From Streptomyces violaceorubidus (lineage in GTDB: Bacteria; Actinomycetota; Actinomycetes; Streptomycetales; Streptomycetaceae), in NCBI RefSeq assembly GCF_000717995.1, contig NZ_JODM01000002.1, positions 310,001 to 374,000 on the forward strand: 64,000 nt of DNA, given 5' to 3'. The notes beneath the pieces are model-generated. The model searched no databases and was not told the DNA's origin. It saw only the letters and a program-made list of their open reading frames with translations. Positions 9,406-19,319 of the stretch are shown here, in pieces. The position numbers were made by a program, and so were the translations under genes. Within the stretch, counting starts at the first letter, position 1, and every line of letters begins with the position of its first letter.

Positions 9406-10359
9406 GTGCGCGGACGGGACCGAATCCTGGTGACCGGCTGGTTCAGCTTCCTGCACGGGGAGGCGACGGCCGGGGACGTGCTGGCGCTGATGCGGGTGGA
9501 ACGCGTGCTGCGCGACGCGGGGCTGGCGTACGACGTCGTGTGGAGCCCCGGTTTCCGCGCCGACGGCGCGCACTTCGACGACGTGGACCCGGCGGCGTAC
9601 TCCCGGCTGGTGTTCGTGTGCGGGCCGGTGCACGGGCCGCAGGTCGAGGAGGTGCACCGGCGGTTCGCGCACTGCGTGCGGATCGCGGTCGGGGTCTCCG
9701 TCGTCGATCCGCGCTCCCCGGCCGTGACCGGCTTCCACCGGGTGCTGGCCCGCGACGCCCCGGGAACCGCACCGGGGCCGGACCTCGCGGCCCGCGCTCC
9801 GGCGCTTTCGAAGGTGCCCGTCGTCGGGGTGGTGCTCACCCGCGGGCAGCAGGAGTACGGGGGCCGCCGACGGCACGAGGAGGTCGCCGCCGTGCTGACC
9901 CGCTGGCTGGCCGGCCGGGACTGCGCCCGGCTGGAGCTGGAGACCCGGCTGGACGCGCACGACTGGCGGCTGTGCGGCACGCCGGCCCAGCTGGAGTCCG
10001 TACTGGCCCGCCTCGACCTGGTCGTCACCGACCGGCTGCACGGGCTGGTGCTCGCGCTGCGGGCCGGTGTTCCGGTCCTGGCGGTGGACCCGGTCGAGGG
10101 CGGCGCGAAGGTGACGGCGCAGGCCCGCGCCTGCGGCTGGCCGGCGCTGGTGGCCGCCGGACGGCCGGACCGGGCGCCCGCCAAGGAGGTGCTGGAGCAC
10201 TGGTGGCACTGGTGTCTGACCGACGGGCGGGCGGTGGCGGCACGGATCGGCGCGGGGTTCCGTGCGGCGGACCCGGTGCCGGACGCGGCGGACGGCCTGG
10301 TGGCCGCGTTGCGGGCCGCGCCGGGGAGCGGAGGTGCCGGGGTGGCGCCGGACGGTTGA
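9406..10359 (+). CDS. Polysaccharide pyruvyl transferase family protein
   Basis: A 317-residue protein with the polysaccharide pyruvyl transferase fold. The N-terminus reads ILVTGWFSFLHGEATAGDVL and the diagnostic C-terminal segment is DLVVTDRLHGLVLALRAGVP followed by VLAVD. Family members add pyruvate ketals to exopolysaccharide or cell-wall sugars using phosphoenolpyruvate. The GTG start has only a weak GGGGG upstream. It faces the heptose glycan operon, separated from it by the DUF3040 gene and a terminator, so it may decorate the same glycan. That link is inference. Confidence 0.8.
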   Translation: MRGRDRILVTGWFSFLHGEATAGDVLALMRVERVLRDAGLAYDVVWSPGFRADGAHFDDVDPAAYSRLVFVCGPVHGPQVEEVHRRFAHCVRIAVGVSVVDPRSPAVTGFHRVLARDAPGTAPGPDLAARAPALSKVPVVGVVLTRGQQEYGGRRRHEEVAAVLTRWLAGRDCARLELETRLDAHDWRLCGTPAQLESVLARLDLVVTDRLHGLVLALRAGVPVLAVDPVEGGAKVTAQARACGWPALVAAGRPDRAPAKEVLEHWWHWCLTDGRAVAARIGAGFRAADPVPDAADGLVAALRAAPGSGGAGVAPDG

Positions 10360-10416
10360 CCGCGCAGCGGCGCGGGCACTCGGCCAGGGTCGGTCCGCCT
10401 CCCGGGAGGAGACATC

Positions 10417-10725
10417 GTGTCCACAGGCCGGCTCTCCCCTCACGAGCAACGCGTCCTCGACGAGATCGAAGGGGCCCTGCGCCGCGACCGCCGCCTCGAC
10501 CGGCGCCTGCGCACCCTGCGGCTCGGCCGTCTCCCGCATCCCGCCCGCCTCGCGGCCTGCCGGCCGAGCACCCCGACCGTGCTCTGGCTGCTCGCCGTGT
10601 CGGTGACGCTGATGGTCGTCGGCATCGTCACCGCCGCGCCCGGCGTGATCTGGGCGTTCGCCGGAGTGTGGCCGGTGACCCTGTTCGCGGTGTTCCGGCT
10701 GCTGTGCCGGTGGACGCAGGGTTAG
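10417..10725 (+). CDS. DUF3040 small membrane protein
   Basis: A 102-residue protein with the DUF3040 opening (LSPHEQRVLDEIE) followed by a basic linker and two hydrophobic helices (about residues 53-71 and 73-93). Family members are short actinobacterial membrane proteins of unknown role. GGGAGGAG precedes the GTG start. It lies 57 bases after the pyruvyl-transferase gene on the same strand and could be co-transcribed. Confidence 0.8.
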   Translation: MSTGRLSPHEQRVLDEIEGALRRDRRLDRRLRTLRLGRLPHPARLAACRPSTPTVLWLLAVSVTLMVVGIVTAAPGVIWAFAGVWPVTLFAVFRLLCRWTQG

Positions 10726-10768
10726 CCCCCGGGCCTTACCGGGCGTCCTCGCCGGGCGGAGGGTTGGT

Positions 10769-10788
10769 CCCGCGAGGCGTCCTCGGGG
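10769..10788. terminator. Hairpin between convergent genes
   Basis: CCCGCGAGG and CCTCGGGG pair around a CGT loop (CGAGG/CCTCG plus outer CCC/GGG with one bulged base). It ends two bases before the stop codon of the last gene of the glycan operon and 43 after the DUF3040 stop, so it may serve both directions. Confidence 0.45.
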
Positions 10789-10790
10789 TT

Positions 10791-11687
10791 TCAGCCGGTG
10801 TAGCTGCGGGCCGTCGAGCCGCGCTGGGCGGGTTCCAGCGAGCGCAGTCGCGCCTCGACCTCCGGCGGCAGCACCCGGCGTTCGCGCAGCACCCACGGCA
10901 GGGCGGCCGTCGCCTCCGCGAAGGCGCGCAGGGACGCGGTGTCGCGGGGGACGGTGCGGGCCAGGTGGAGGGTGCGGCGCAAGGCGGGGCCGACGGGGCG
11001 GCGCAGCCAGGTGAACCACAGGGTGTTGCGGATGCCGTGCGACCTGCGCACGGTCGGGTCCCGGACCCCGGACGGCCGGTGGTGGACGGTCAGCTGGTCG
11101 GCGTACGTCAGCCACCAGCCGTTCGCGGCGAGGTCGGCGGCGAGCAGTTCCTCCTCGCCGCCCAGCCACAGCCGGGGGTGGAAGCCGCCCGCGGCCCGGA
11201 AGGCGTCGGTGCGCAGGACGGTCGCGGCGGCCAGGAAGGAGCCGAGCGCCGGTCCCGGGAGCCAGTCGGGGCGGGGCACGGGCGAGTCGCGCAGTTCCTC
11301 GACGATCGGGTCCTCGGTGCCGTCCGGTTCGACCAGGATGCGGGCGGTGACCGAGCCGATTGCCGGGTACCGGTCGAGCAGGTCCGCGGCCCCGGACAGG
11401 GAGCCCGGCGCCCACCAGGAGTCGTCGTCGCAGAAGGCTACGTAGGGGGTGGTGACCCGGCGGATCGCCAGGTTGCGGCCGACGGCGCCGAGGTTGCGGC
11501 CGGGTCGCAGCAGTCGTACGCCGGGGTGGTGGCGGGCGACGGCGGCGGCCGTGCCGTCGGTGGAGCCGTTGTCGGTGACGATCACCGGGGGTGCTTCGGG
11601 GAGTTCGGCGAGCCGGTCCAGGGTGTGCAGCAGTTCGGGGCACCGGTTGTGGGTGATGACGACGACGGTGGTCCGGGTGTCCGTCAT
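10791..11687 (-). CDS. Family 2 glycosyltransferase (operon gene 11)
   Basis: A 298-residue GT-A glycosyltransferase. It shows VVVITHNRCPELLHTLDRL, the nucleotide site VTDNGSTDGT, the metal-binding FCDDDSWWAPGSL near residue 95, and the acceptor-side GEEELLAADLAANG with TVHHRPSG. It is the last gene of the heptose glycan operon and a clear paralogue of the gene before it, with which it overlaps by four bases (ATGA). No membrane segment is evident, so it should act at the inner face of the membrane on a lipid-linked or nucleotide-sugar substrate. Sugar specificity cannot be read. Confidence 0.88.
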   Translation of the reverse strand: MTDTRTTVVVITHNRCPELLHTLDRLAELPEAPPVIVTDNGSTDGTAAAVARHHPGVRLLRPGRNLGAVGRNLAIRRVTTPYVAFCDDDSWWAPGSLSGAADLLDRYPAIGSVTARILVEPDGTEDPIVEELRDSPVPRPDWLPGPALGSFLAAATVLRTDAFRAAGGFHPRLWLGGEEELLAADLAANGWWLTYADQLTVHHRPSGVRDPTVRRSHGIRNTLWFTWLRRPVGPALRRTLHLARTVPRDTASLRAFAEATAALPWVLRERRVLPPEVEARLRSLEPAQRGSTARSYTG

Positions 11688-12663
11688 GAGGCCGCTCCGG
11701 TGCCTGCGCCCGGGCCCGCTCCCGCCGCCGTGCCCGCGCCGTCGCCCTCGCCGCCGTCGAGGAGGCGGGCGGCGCGTTCCACGTGCGGGGGCAGGGGTCT
11801 GCGGGCGCGCAGCGCGGCGGGCAGGCGGGTGAGCGTCTCGCGCAGGGCGTGCCGGGCGTGCGGGTCGCGCCGGGCGTCGGCGGCGAGGACGCGGGTGCGG
11901 GCCAGGGCGTGCGGGAGGGGGCGGCGCAGCCAGGCGGTGAGGAGTTCGTTGCGGCGTACGACGGCCGGGCGGCCGGTGCGGGGCCGGGGGTCCGGGTGGT
12001 GGTGGGCCACCACGTCGGGGCAGTGCGTGACGCCCCAGCCGCGGGCCGCGAGGTCGTAGGCGAGGAGGGTCTCCTCGCCACCGAAGAAGAGCAGCGGGTG
12101 GTAGCCGCCCGCGTCCAGGTACGCGGTGCGCCGGGCGACGGCGGCGCAGCCGAGGAAGCCGAGCACCTGGGTGCCGGGCAGGTCGGTGGCCGTGCCGAGC
12201 GGGGAGTCGGCCAGCAGGTCGTTGAGGGGGTCCGCGGCGTCGGCGGGTCCGACGAGGGTGCGGGCGGAGAGCAGTCCGAGCCGGGGGTGCGCGTCGAAGT
12301 GCCGGGCGGCGGCGCGCAGCGAGCCGGGTGCCCACCAGGAGTCGTCGTCGCTGAACGCCACGTACGGGGTCTTGAGGGCGCGGACCCCGTGGGTGCGGGC
12401 GAGGGCGCCGCGGTTGACCGGCAGGGCGAGGACGCGGACCTGGGGGAAGTCGCGGGCCAGCATGGCGCGGGTGCCGTCGGTGGAGGCGTTGTCGACGACG
12501 AGGACCTCGGGCCGCTCGGGCAGGGCGAGCAGGTTGCGCACCGTGACGTCGAGGCTCGCGCGGCGGTTGCGGGTGGCGATGACGATGCCGACGGGGGCCG
12601 GTTTCGTGGGGCCGGGACGGGTTCGTTCGCGGGTGGCCGCCGGGCCGTGGTGCGCGGGGTGGT

Positions 12664-12667
<4 letters not shown>
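11684..12667 (-). CDS. Family 2 glycosyltransferase (operon gene 10)
   Basis: A 327-residue GT2 enzyme with VGIVIATRNRRASLDVTVRN, VVDNASTDGTRAML, FSDDDSWWAPGSL and GEETLLAYDLAARG. The shared DDDSWWAPGSL core shows that it and the next gene arose by duplication. The last 25 residues are a Gly/Ala/Thr-rich tail. ATGA overlaps link it on both sides. Confidence 0.88.
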
Positions 12668-14090
<1,423 letters not shown>

Positions 14091-14094
<4 letters not shown>

Positions 14095-15482
14095 CGGGCC
14101 CCCTCCGCCGCGCGGGCCAGCAGGGCGGTGGAGGAGCGGCCGTCGAGGTAGGGCAGGAGGACCGCCTGGCCGCCCCACTCCTGGAGGAGCGCGGCCTCGG
14201 GGAGGTCGGCCCCGGCGTAGTCGCCGCCCTTGACCCAGACGTCGGGGCGCAGGTCGCCGAGGAGGCGTTCGGGGGTGTCCTCGTCGAAGACGGCGACGGC
14301 GTCGACGCAGGCGAGGGCGCGCAGCACCCGGACGCGGTCGTCGAGGGGGTTGACCGGGCGGCCACCGCCTTTGCGGCGCCGGACGGAGGCGTCGGAGTTG
14401 ACGCAGACGACCAGGCAGTCGCCGAGCCGCCGGGCGGCCTGGAGGAGGCCGACGTGTCCGGCGTGCAGGAGGTCGAAGCAGCCACCGGCGGCGACGACCG
14501 TGCCGTGCTCGGCGCGGATCCGGGCGGTCAGGGCACCGGGGTCGTCGGTGTCGGGCGGCGAGGCGGGGGCCGGGCCGGAGTCGGCCGGGGGTACGGCCGC
14601 CGCGCCGCCCGCGGCGACGAAGGCGGTGGCGGCGCTCACCGCGCCCTCGACGGCCTCCCCCACCAGCGCCCCGTCGGCGAGCAGCCCCGCCGCGGTGGCC
14701 GCGAACCGGTCCCCCGCGCCGCAGGAGTCGCCGTGGTGGGCGGCGGGCGCGGGCACCAGGAGGGGGTGCTCGCCGTAGGACAGGAGGGCGCCGCGCGGGC
14801 CGAGGGTCACCGACACCGCGGCCACGCGCCAGTCCCGTACGAGGGCGGCGGCGTCGAGCGCGGCGGCGCGCAGGCCGCCGCCCGGGTGTTCCCGGTCCGG
14901 CGCGAAGCCGTGGGCCTCCTTCTCCGCGGGCGTCACCAGGCGGGTGCCGGGGACCGGCGGCCCCCCGCGCGGGTGCGGGTCCCAGACCAGCGGCGGGCGG
15001 GCGGCAAGCACGTCGCGCAGGGCGTCCGCGGCACCCCGGCCGTAGTCGGAGACCAGGACGGCGCGCGCGGAGCGCAGCGCGTCGCGGGCCTCGTCGGTGG
15101 CCTCGCGGACCCGGCCGCCGCCCCGGTCGAGGCGGACCACGGGGCGGTCCTGGGCGAGGACGCGGGTCTTCTCCGGCACCGTGCCGGTCAGGGGCAGCGG
15201 GATCAGGGTCAGCCAGGGAGCGAGCAGTTCGCGCAGGGCGAGCCCGGCCGGGTCGTCGCCCACGCCCGCGATCAGCGTGACCTCGCGCCCGTCGCGGGCG
15301 GCGAGGTAGGCGGCGAGGGCGGCGCCGCCCGGGCGGATCCGCTCGGCGCACTCCGAGACGACCGGGACCGGCGCGTCCGGTGCGAGCCGGTCGGCGGAGC
15401 CGGTGAGGTCGCGGTCGAGCAGCGCGTCGCCGACCACGACCAGCGGTGTCCTGTCAGCCATGGCGGCCATGTGTCCCGTCAC
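14091..15482 (-). CDS. hldE: Bifunctional D-beta-D-heptose 7-phosphate kinase / 1-phosphate adenylyltransferase
   Basis: A 463-residue two-domain enzyme. Residues about 10-310 are a PfkB/ribokinase-type kinase (VVVGDALLDRDLTG; C-terminal signature GDSCGAGDRFAATAAG) that would make heptose 1,7-bisphosphate. Residues about 330-460 are a nucleotidyltransferase with GGCFDLLHAGHVGLL (HxGH) and VWVKGGDYAG, which would make ADP-heptose from the 1-phosphate. HldE of Gram-negative bacteria has this same domain order and size. The GTG start gives the GTGA overlap seen throughout the operon; ATG 15470 with GGAGG upstream is an alternative. With GmhA and GmhB it completes a path from sedoheptulose 7-phosphate to ADP-heptose. 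Confidence 0.9.
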
Positions 15483-16120
15483 CTCCGCTTCCGCTGTGCC
15501 GCGCGTCCGGCGCGCCCCGCGCTCTTGGCGGTCCGTGCGCCGCGCGGGCCGCGTTCGACGGCCGCGTCGAAGGCCGCGCAGATCATGTGGACGGCGACCA
15601 GGTGGATCTCCTGGACGGTGGCCGTCGAGGGCGCCTCGACGCACAGCGACTCGTCGCTGCCCGCCATGAGCGGGTTGGGGGCGCAGCCGGTGAGTGCCCA
15701 CACCCGCACCCCGGCCGTGCGGGCGGCGTCGGCCGCGGAGAGCAGGTTGGCGCTGGCGCCGCTGGTGGACAGCAGCATCAGGACGTCGCCCGCGCGGCCG
15801 TGGGCGCGGACCTGGCGGGCGAACACCTCGTCCACGCCGTAGTCGTTGGCGATGGCGGTGGTGGAGGAGGTGTCGGCGTGGAGGGCGATCGCGGAGAACG
15901 GTGGGCGGTCGTCGCGGTAGCGGCCGACGAGTTCGGCCGTCAGGTGCTGGGCCTGGGCGGCGCTGCCGCCGTTGCCCGCGGCGAGCAGCCGGCCGCCGCC
16001 GCCCAGCACTGCGGCGAGCCGCTCGCCCCAGCGCTCGGTGACGTGCGCGGAGGCGCGGAACGCCCCCAGTGCCTCCAGGAGTTCGTCGCAGTGCCCCACG
16101 ACGGGCGGGTGCACGGTCAT
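15479..16120 (-). CDS. gmhA: Sedoheptulose 7-phosphate isomerase (SIS domain)
   Basis: A 213-residue SIS-domain protein that should convert sedoheptulose 7-phosphate to D-glycero-D-manno-heptose 7-phosphate. The GmhA fingerprint is present: AGNGGSAAQAQHLTAELVGR near residue 45, LLSTSGASANLL, and the late VEAPSTATVQEIHLVAVHMI with the catalytic Glu/His region. Compared with the usual 190-200 residues it has a basic Arg/Lys/Ala tail of about 20 residues. It overlaps genes on both sides by four bases. Confidence 0.9.
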   Translation of the reverse strand: MTVHPPVVGHCDELLEALGAFRASAHVTERWGERLAAVLGGGGRLLAAGNGGSAAQAQHLTAELVGRYRDDRPPFSAIALHADTSSTTAIANDYGVDEVFARQVRAHGRAGDVLMLLSTSGASANLLSAADAARTAGVRVWALTGCAPNPLMAGSDESLCVEAPSTATVQEIHLVAVHMICAAFDAAVERGPRGARTAKSAGRAGRAAQRKRR

Positions 16121-17337
16121 GACGCCACCTCCGTCGACATCGCGTGCTCGGAACGGGTCAGGCGGTACACCTGTTCCGCGCCGTCGGCGACGCGCGCCCA
16201 TGTGTAGTGCCGCAGGACGCGTTCGCGGCCGTTCCTGCCGTACTGGCGGCGCAGCCGCTCGTCGGCGAGGAGTTCGCGGGCGGTCTCGGCGACGGCGTCG
16301 GGGTCCTGCGGGGCGACCAGGCGCCCGGTGACGCCGTCGGCGACGGAGTCGCGGTGGCCGCCGACGTCGGTGGCGAGGACCGGTACCCCGCACGCCATGG
16401 CCTCCAGCGGCACGATGCCGAACGGCTCGTACACCGGGGTGCACAGCACCAGGTCGGAGCTGCGGAGCAGGGCGGGCATGCCGTCCGGGTCGACCGCGCC
16501 GAGCAGCCGGACCCGGTCGGCGACGCCGGCCCGGCGGGCGACGCCCATCAGGCGCCGTGCTTCGGGTTCGGCCTCCACGGCGCCGGCGGGCGGGCCGCCG
16601 GCGATGAGGAGTTCGGTGTCGGGGATGTGGGCCAGGGCGCGGATGGCCAGGTCGTAGCCCTTGCGGGGGACGAGTCGTCCGCAGGCGAGCAGCCGGTGCC
16701 GCAGGTGTCGCTCGGGGGTGCGGCCGGTGTCGGCCGCGGGGTGGAAGTGTTCGGCGTCCACCCCGCAGGGCACGACGGAGACCTGCCGGGGCGGGACACC
16801 CATGTCGCCGAGTTCCACGACCTCGTCGGTGCAGGTGGCCAGGACCCGTTCGCAGCTCCGGCCGAGCTGCCGTTCGATGCCGATGCGCTCGTAGGGGCTG
16901 GTGTCCCGCATGCCCTGGTGGCGCCGCTTGACGGTGCCGAGGGCGTGGAAGGTCTGGACGAGGGGGATGCCATGCGGGCCCGCGCCGATCTGCGCGGCCA
17001 TGCCGGACATCCAGAAGTGGGCGTGCACCACGTCGGGCCGTTCCCGGGCGAAGGCGCGGGCCAGGTGGGCGCCGAAGGCGGGCATGTGCGGGAAGAGTTC
17101 GTCCTTGGGCACGGACACGGGCGGCCCGGCCGGTACGTGTTCGACGACCGCGCCGCCGGGCAGGGGCACCCGGTCGGGCAGGTCGGTGGCGTCCCGGCGG
17201 GTGTAGACCGTGACGTCGTGCCCGCGCCCCGCCAACTCCTCGGCGAGACGGGCCACGTAGACGTTCTGCCCCCCGGCGTCGACACCGCCGAGCGCGGCGA
17301 GGGGGCTCGCGTGCTCGGACACCATGGCGATCCTCAT
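16117..17337 (-). CDS. Family 4 glycosyltransferase
   Basis: A 406-residue GT-B enzyme related to MshA and sucrose-phosphate-synthase-like transferases. The N-terminus has GGVDAGGQNVYVARLAEELA, the middle DVVHAHFWMSGMAA, and the donor site EPFGIVPLEAMACGVPVLAT (the conserved E-x7-E). Start and stop overlap neighbours as ATGA. In this operon it probably adds a hexose-type residue to the heptose glycan. Confidence 0.88.
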   Translation of the reverse strand: MRIAMVSEHASPLAALGGVDAGGQNVYVARLAEELAGRGHDVTVYTRRDATDLPDRVPLPGGAVVEHVPAGPPVSVPKDELFPHMPAFGAHLARAFARERPDVVHAHFWMSGMAAQIGAGPHGIPLVQTFHALGTVKRRHQGMRDTSPYERIGIERQLGRSCERVLATCTDEVVELGDMGVPPRQVSVVPCGVDAEHFHPAADTGRTPERHLRHRLLACGRLVPRKGYDLAIRALAHIPDTELLIAGGPPAGAVEAEPEARRLMGVARRAGVADRVRLLGAVDPDGMPALLRSSDLVLCTPVYEPFGIVPLEAMACGVPVLATDVGGHRDSVADGVTGRLVAPQDPDAVAETARELLADERLRRQYGRNGRERVLRHYTWARVADGAEQVYRLTRSEHAMSTEVAS

Positions 17338-18284
17338 CGGGTCACCTCCTTGAGCAGCCGCTCCCAGTCGTCCAGGAAGCGGGGCAGCCCGTAGTGGGCC
17401 AGGGCCGCCGTACGGGCCGCCTCGCCGACCGCCCGCGCGTGCGGCGGGTCGGCGAGGAAGTCGCGTACGGCGTCGGTCAGTACGTCGATGCGGTTGGACA
17501 CCACCCCGGCGCCGGGCGGTACGGCCTCGGTGACCTCGGTGGTGGCGAGGGCGACCACGGGCATGCCCAGGTGCATGGCCTCCAGCAGGGACAGGCCGAG
17601 GGAGGTCCAGCGGACGGGGTGGACGTAGACGCGGCGGCGGGCCAGCTCGGCGTGCAGCTCCCGCTGGGGGACGTCTTGGGTGCGGCAGCGGTCGGGGGCG
17701 ACGCCGAGGTGCTCGGCGAGGCCTTCGGTGCGCATGCCGAACACGTCGAGCGGGGCGGCGCGGGCGAACACGGGGAGCAGGTCGGTTCCGGTCGTACGCC
17801 CGCGCCGGATCGGCTCGTTGACGACGACGGCGGCGCGTTCCAGCTCGCCGGTCCAGCGGTGGCCGGGGTCGACGACGCCGTGCTCGACGACGGCGGTGTC
17901 CGCCCCACCCGCGTCCCACATCAGCCGGTTGAAGTGGGTGACGTGGACGAGGGTGGCGCCCGGGATGTCCGCGGCCGGGTGGCGGGTGCGGGGCACGTCG
18001 CCGTCGGGGGCGTTGTGCTCCAGGTAGACCAGTGGCGGGCGGCGGCCCAGCCAGCGGTCGATGAGGTCGAGTTCGTGCGGGCGCTGGAGGACCACGAGGT
18101 CGATGTCCTGGTCCCGCAGCCGCTCGGGCGGTACCTCCACGACGGAGTCGGGCCAGTCCCAGGTGCGGGCGCGGCCGAGGCCGTCGGGTCCGCGGTCGGG
18201 GGTGACGGGGACGAGGTAGGTGTGCGGGCCCTGCACGAAGGCCGTGGTCCACGACCCGTGCACGTGCCAGATGAGGATCCTCAT
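17334..18284 (-). CDS. Glycosyltransferase (GT-B, family 1/4-like)
   Basis: A 316-residue protein with a shortened GT-B layout. The N-terminus is MRILIWHVHGSWTTAFVQGP, there is VVLQRPHELDLIDRWLGRRP in the middle, and the donor-binding end reads YVHPVRWTSLGLSLLEAMHL followed by GMPVVALATTE. This is the usual nucleotide-sugar region, with an S-L-LEAM variant in place of EPFG. Specificity is unknown. ATGA overlaps tie it to both neighbours. Confidence 0.8.
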   Translation of the reverse strand: MRILIWHVHGSWTTAFVQGPHTYLVPVTPDRGPDGLGRARTWDWPDSVVEVPPERLRDQDIDLVVLQRPHELDLIDRWLGRRPPLVYLEHNAPDGDVPRTRHPAADIPGATLVHVTHFNRLMWDAGGADTAVVEHGVVDPGHRWTGELERAAVVVNEPIRRGRTTGTDLLPVFARAAPLDVFGMRTEGLAEHLGVAPDRCRTQDVPQRELHAELARRRVYVHPVRWTSLGLSLLEAMHLGMPVVALATTEVTEAVPPGAGVVSNRIDVLTDAVRDFLADPPHARAVGEAARTAALAHYGLPRFLDDWERLLKEVTR

Positions 18285-19270
18285 GTCTCCCCCAGCAGTT
18301 TCTCGACGGCGGCGGCCACGTCGGTGGCCGTGACGGTGTTCAGGCAGGGGTGGCCGGGGACGGGGCAGTCGCGGGCCCTGCTGTCGGCGCAGGGCGCGTC
18401 CTGGTCGCCCAGCAGGACGTAGGGGACGCCGTACGGGCGCCAGCGCTCGGCGGGTACGACGGGGGCGAACAGGGAGACGACGGGGGTGCCGACGGCGGCG
18501 GCGAGGTGGGCGGGCGCGGTGTTGCCGGTGACGACGACGGCCGCGCCCGCGAGGACGCCGGCCAGTTCGGGGGCGTCGGTGCGGCCGCCGAGGTCGGTGC
18601 CGTGCGCCCCGGCGACGTGTGCGGTGAGCTCGCGCTCGCCGGGGCCGCCGGTGACCAGCACGCGGTGTCCGGCGGCGGCGAGTTCGCGTACGGCCTCGGC
18701 GGCGCGCTCGGGGCTCCAGGCGCGGGCGGGGACGCTGGCGCCGGGGTGGAGGACGACGTAGGGGCCGGGGCCGGTGAGGGCGTCGGCGGGGGGTGGCGGG
18801 TGCACCCGGAGCCGCCCGTCGTCGGGGCACGGGAACCCGGCGGCCTCGGCGAGGTCCAGTGCCGCCTGGGCCTCGTGGGCGTGCGGGGCGCGCCGGTGGC
18901 GCAGGTCGAGGAGCGATCCGGGGTAGTCCACGCTGTCGGCGGCGAGGTAGCGGACACCGGCCAGGCGCAGTACCAGGGCGGTGGGCAGGGGGGACTGGTG
19001 GAAGGAGGTCAGGATCAGCGCGGTGTCGGCGTCGATCCGCTCCACGAGCGCGTCGATGTCCTCCCGTCTCACCTCGGGCGGCTCGAACCCGCCCCACGGC
19101 GCCTCCCACACCAGCACCTCGTCGACGCCGGGCAGCAGCCGGGCGGCGGGCGCGCCGCGGGACCCGCACAGCAGGGTGACGTGGTCGGCCCGCGCGGCGA
19201 CGGCTCGCACGGCGGGCCCGGCGAGCAGCACGTCGCCGAAGCTGTCGAGCCGGGTGACGAGCGCCTTCAT
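18281..19270 (-). CDS. Family 9 glycosyltransferase (ADP-heptose:acceptor heptosyltransferase-like)
   Basis: A 329-residue GT9 protein: MKALVTRLDSFGDVLLAGPA, YVVLHPGASVPARAWSPER, RVLVTGGPGERELTA and VTGNTAPAHLAAAVGTPVVS are the family landmarks (compare WaaC/WaaF). The last 45 residues include CADSRARDCPVPGHPCLN, a cysteine-rich strip common in GT9 C-termini. This is the second GT9 enzyme in the operon, so at least two heptose additions are plausible. The start lies 49 bases after the annotated gmhB stop, but in the shifted gmhB frame the stop would overlap this ATG as ATGA. Confidence 0.88.
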   Translation of the reverse strand: MKALVTRLDSFGDVLLAGPAVRAVAARADHVTLLCGSRGAPAARLLPGVDEVLVWEAPWGGFEPPEVRREDIDALVERIDADTALILTSFHQSPLPTALVLRLAGVRYLAADSVDYPGSLLDLRHRRAPHAHEAQAALDLAEAAGFPCPDDGRLRVHPPPPADALTGPGPYVVLHPGASVPARAWSPERAAEAVRELAAAGHRVLVTGGPGERELTAHVAGAHGTDLGGRTDAPELAGVLAGAAVVVTGNTAPAHLAAAVGTPVVSLFAPVVPAERWRPYGVPYVLLGDQDAPCADSRARDCPVPGHPCLNTVTATDVAAAVEKLLGET

Positions 19271-19319
19271 GTCGACCTCCCACGGCTGTCGTCGCCGCCA
19301 CGGACGGCGCGCGACCGGG

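Noticed and set aside
9372..12059. An 895-codon plus-strand open frame overlapping the pyruvyl-transferase and two glycosyltransferases
   Set aside because: It is a shadow of genes with clear domains on the other frames, low in complexity and with no ribosome site.
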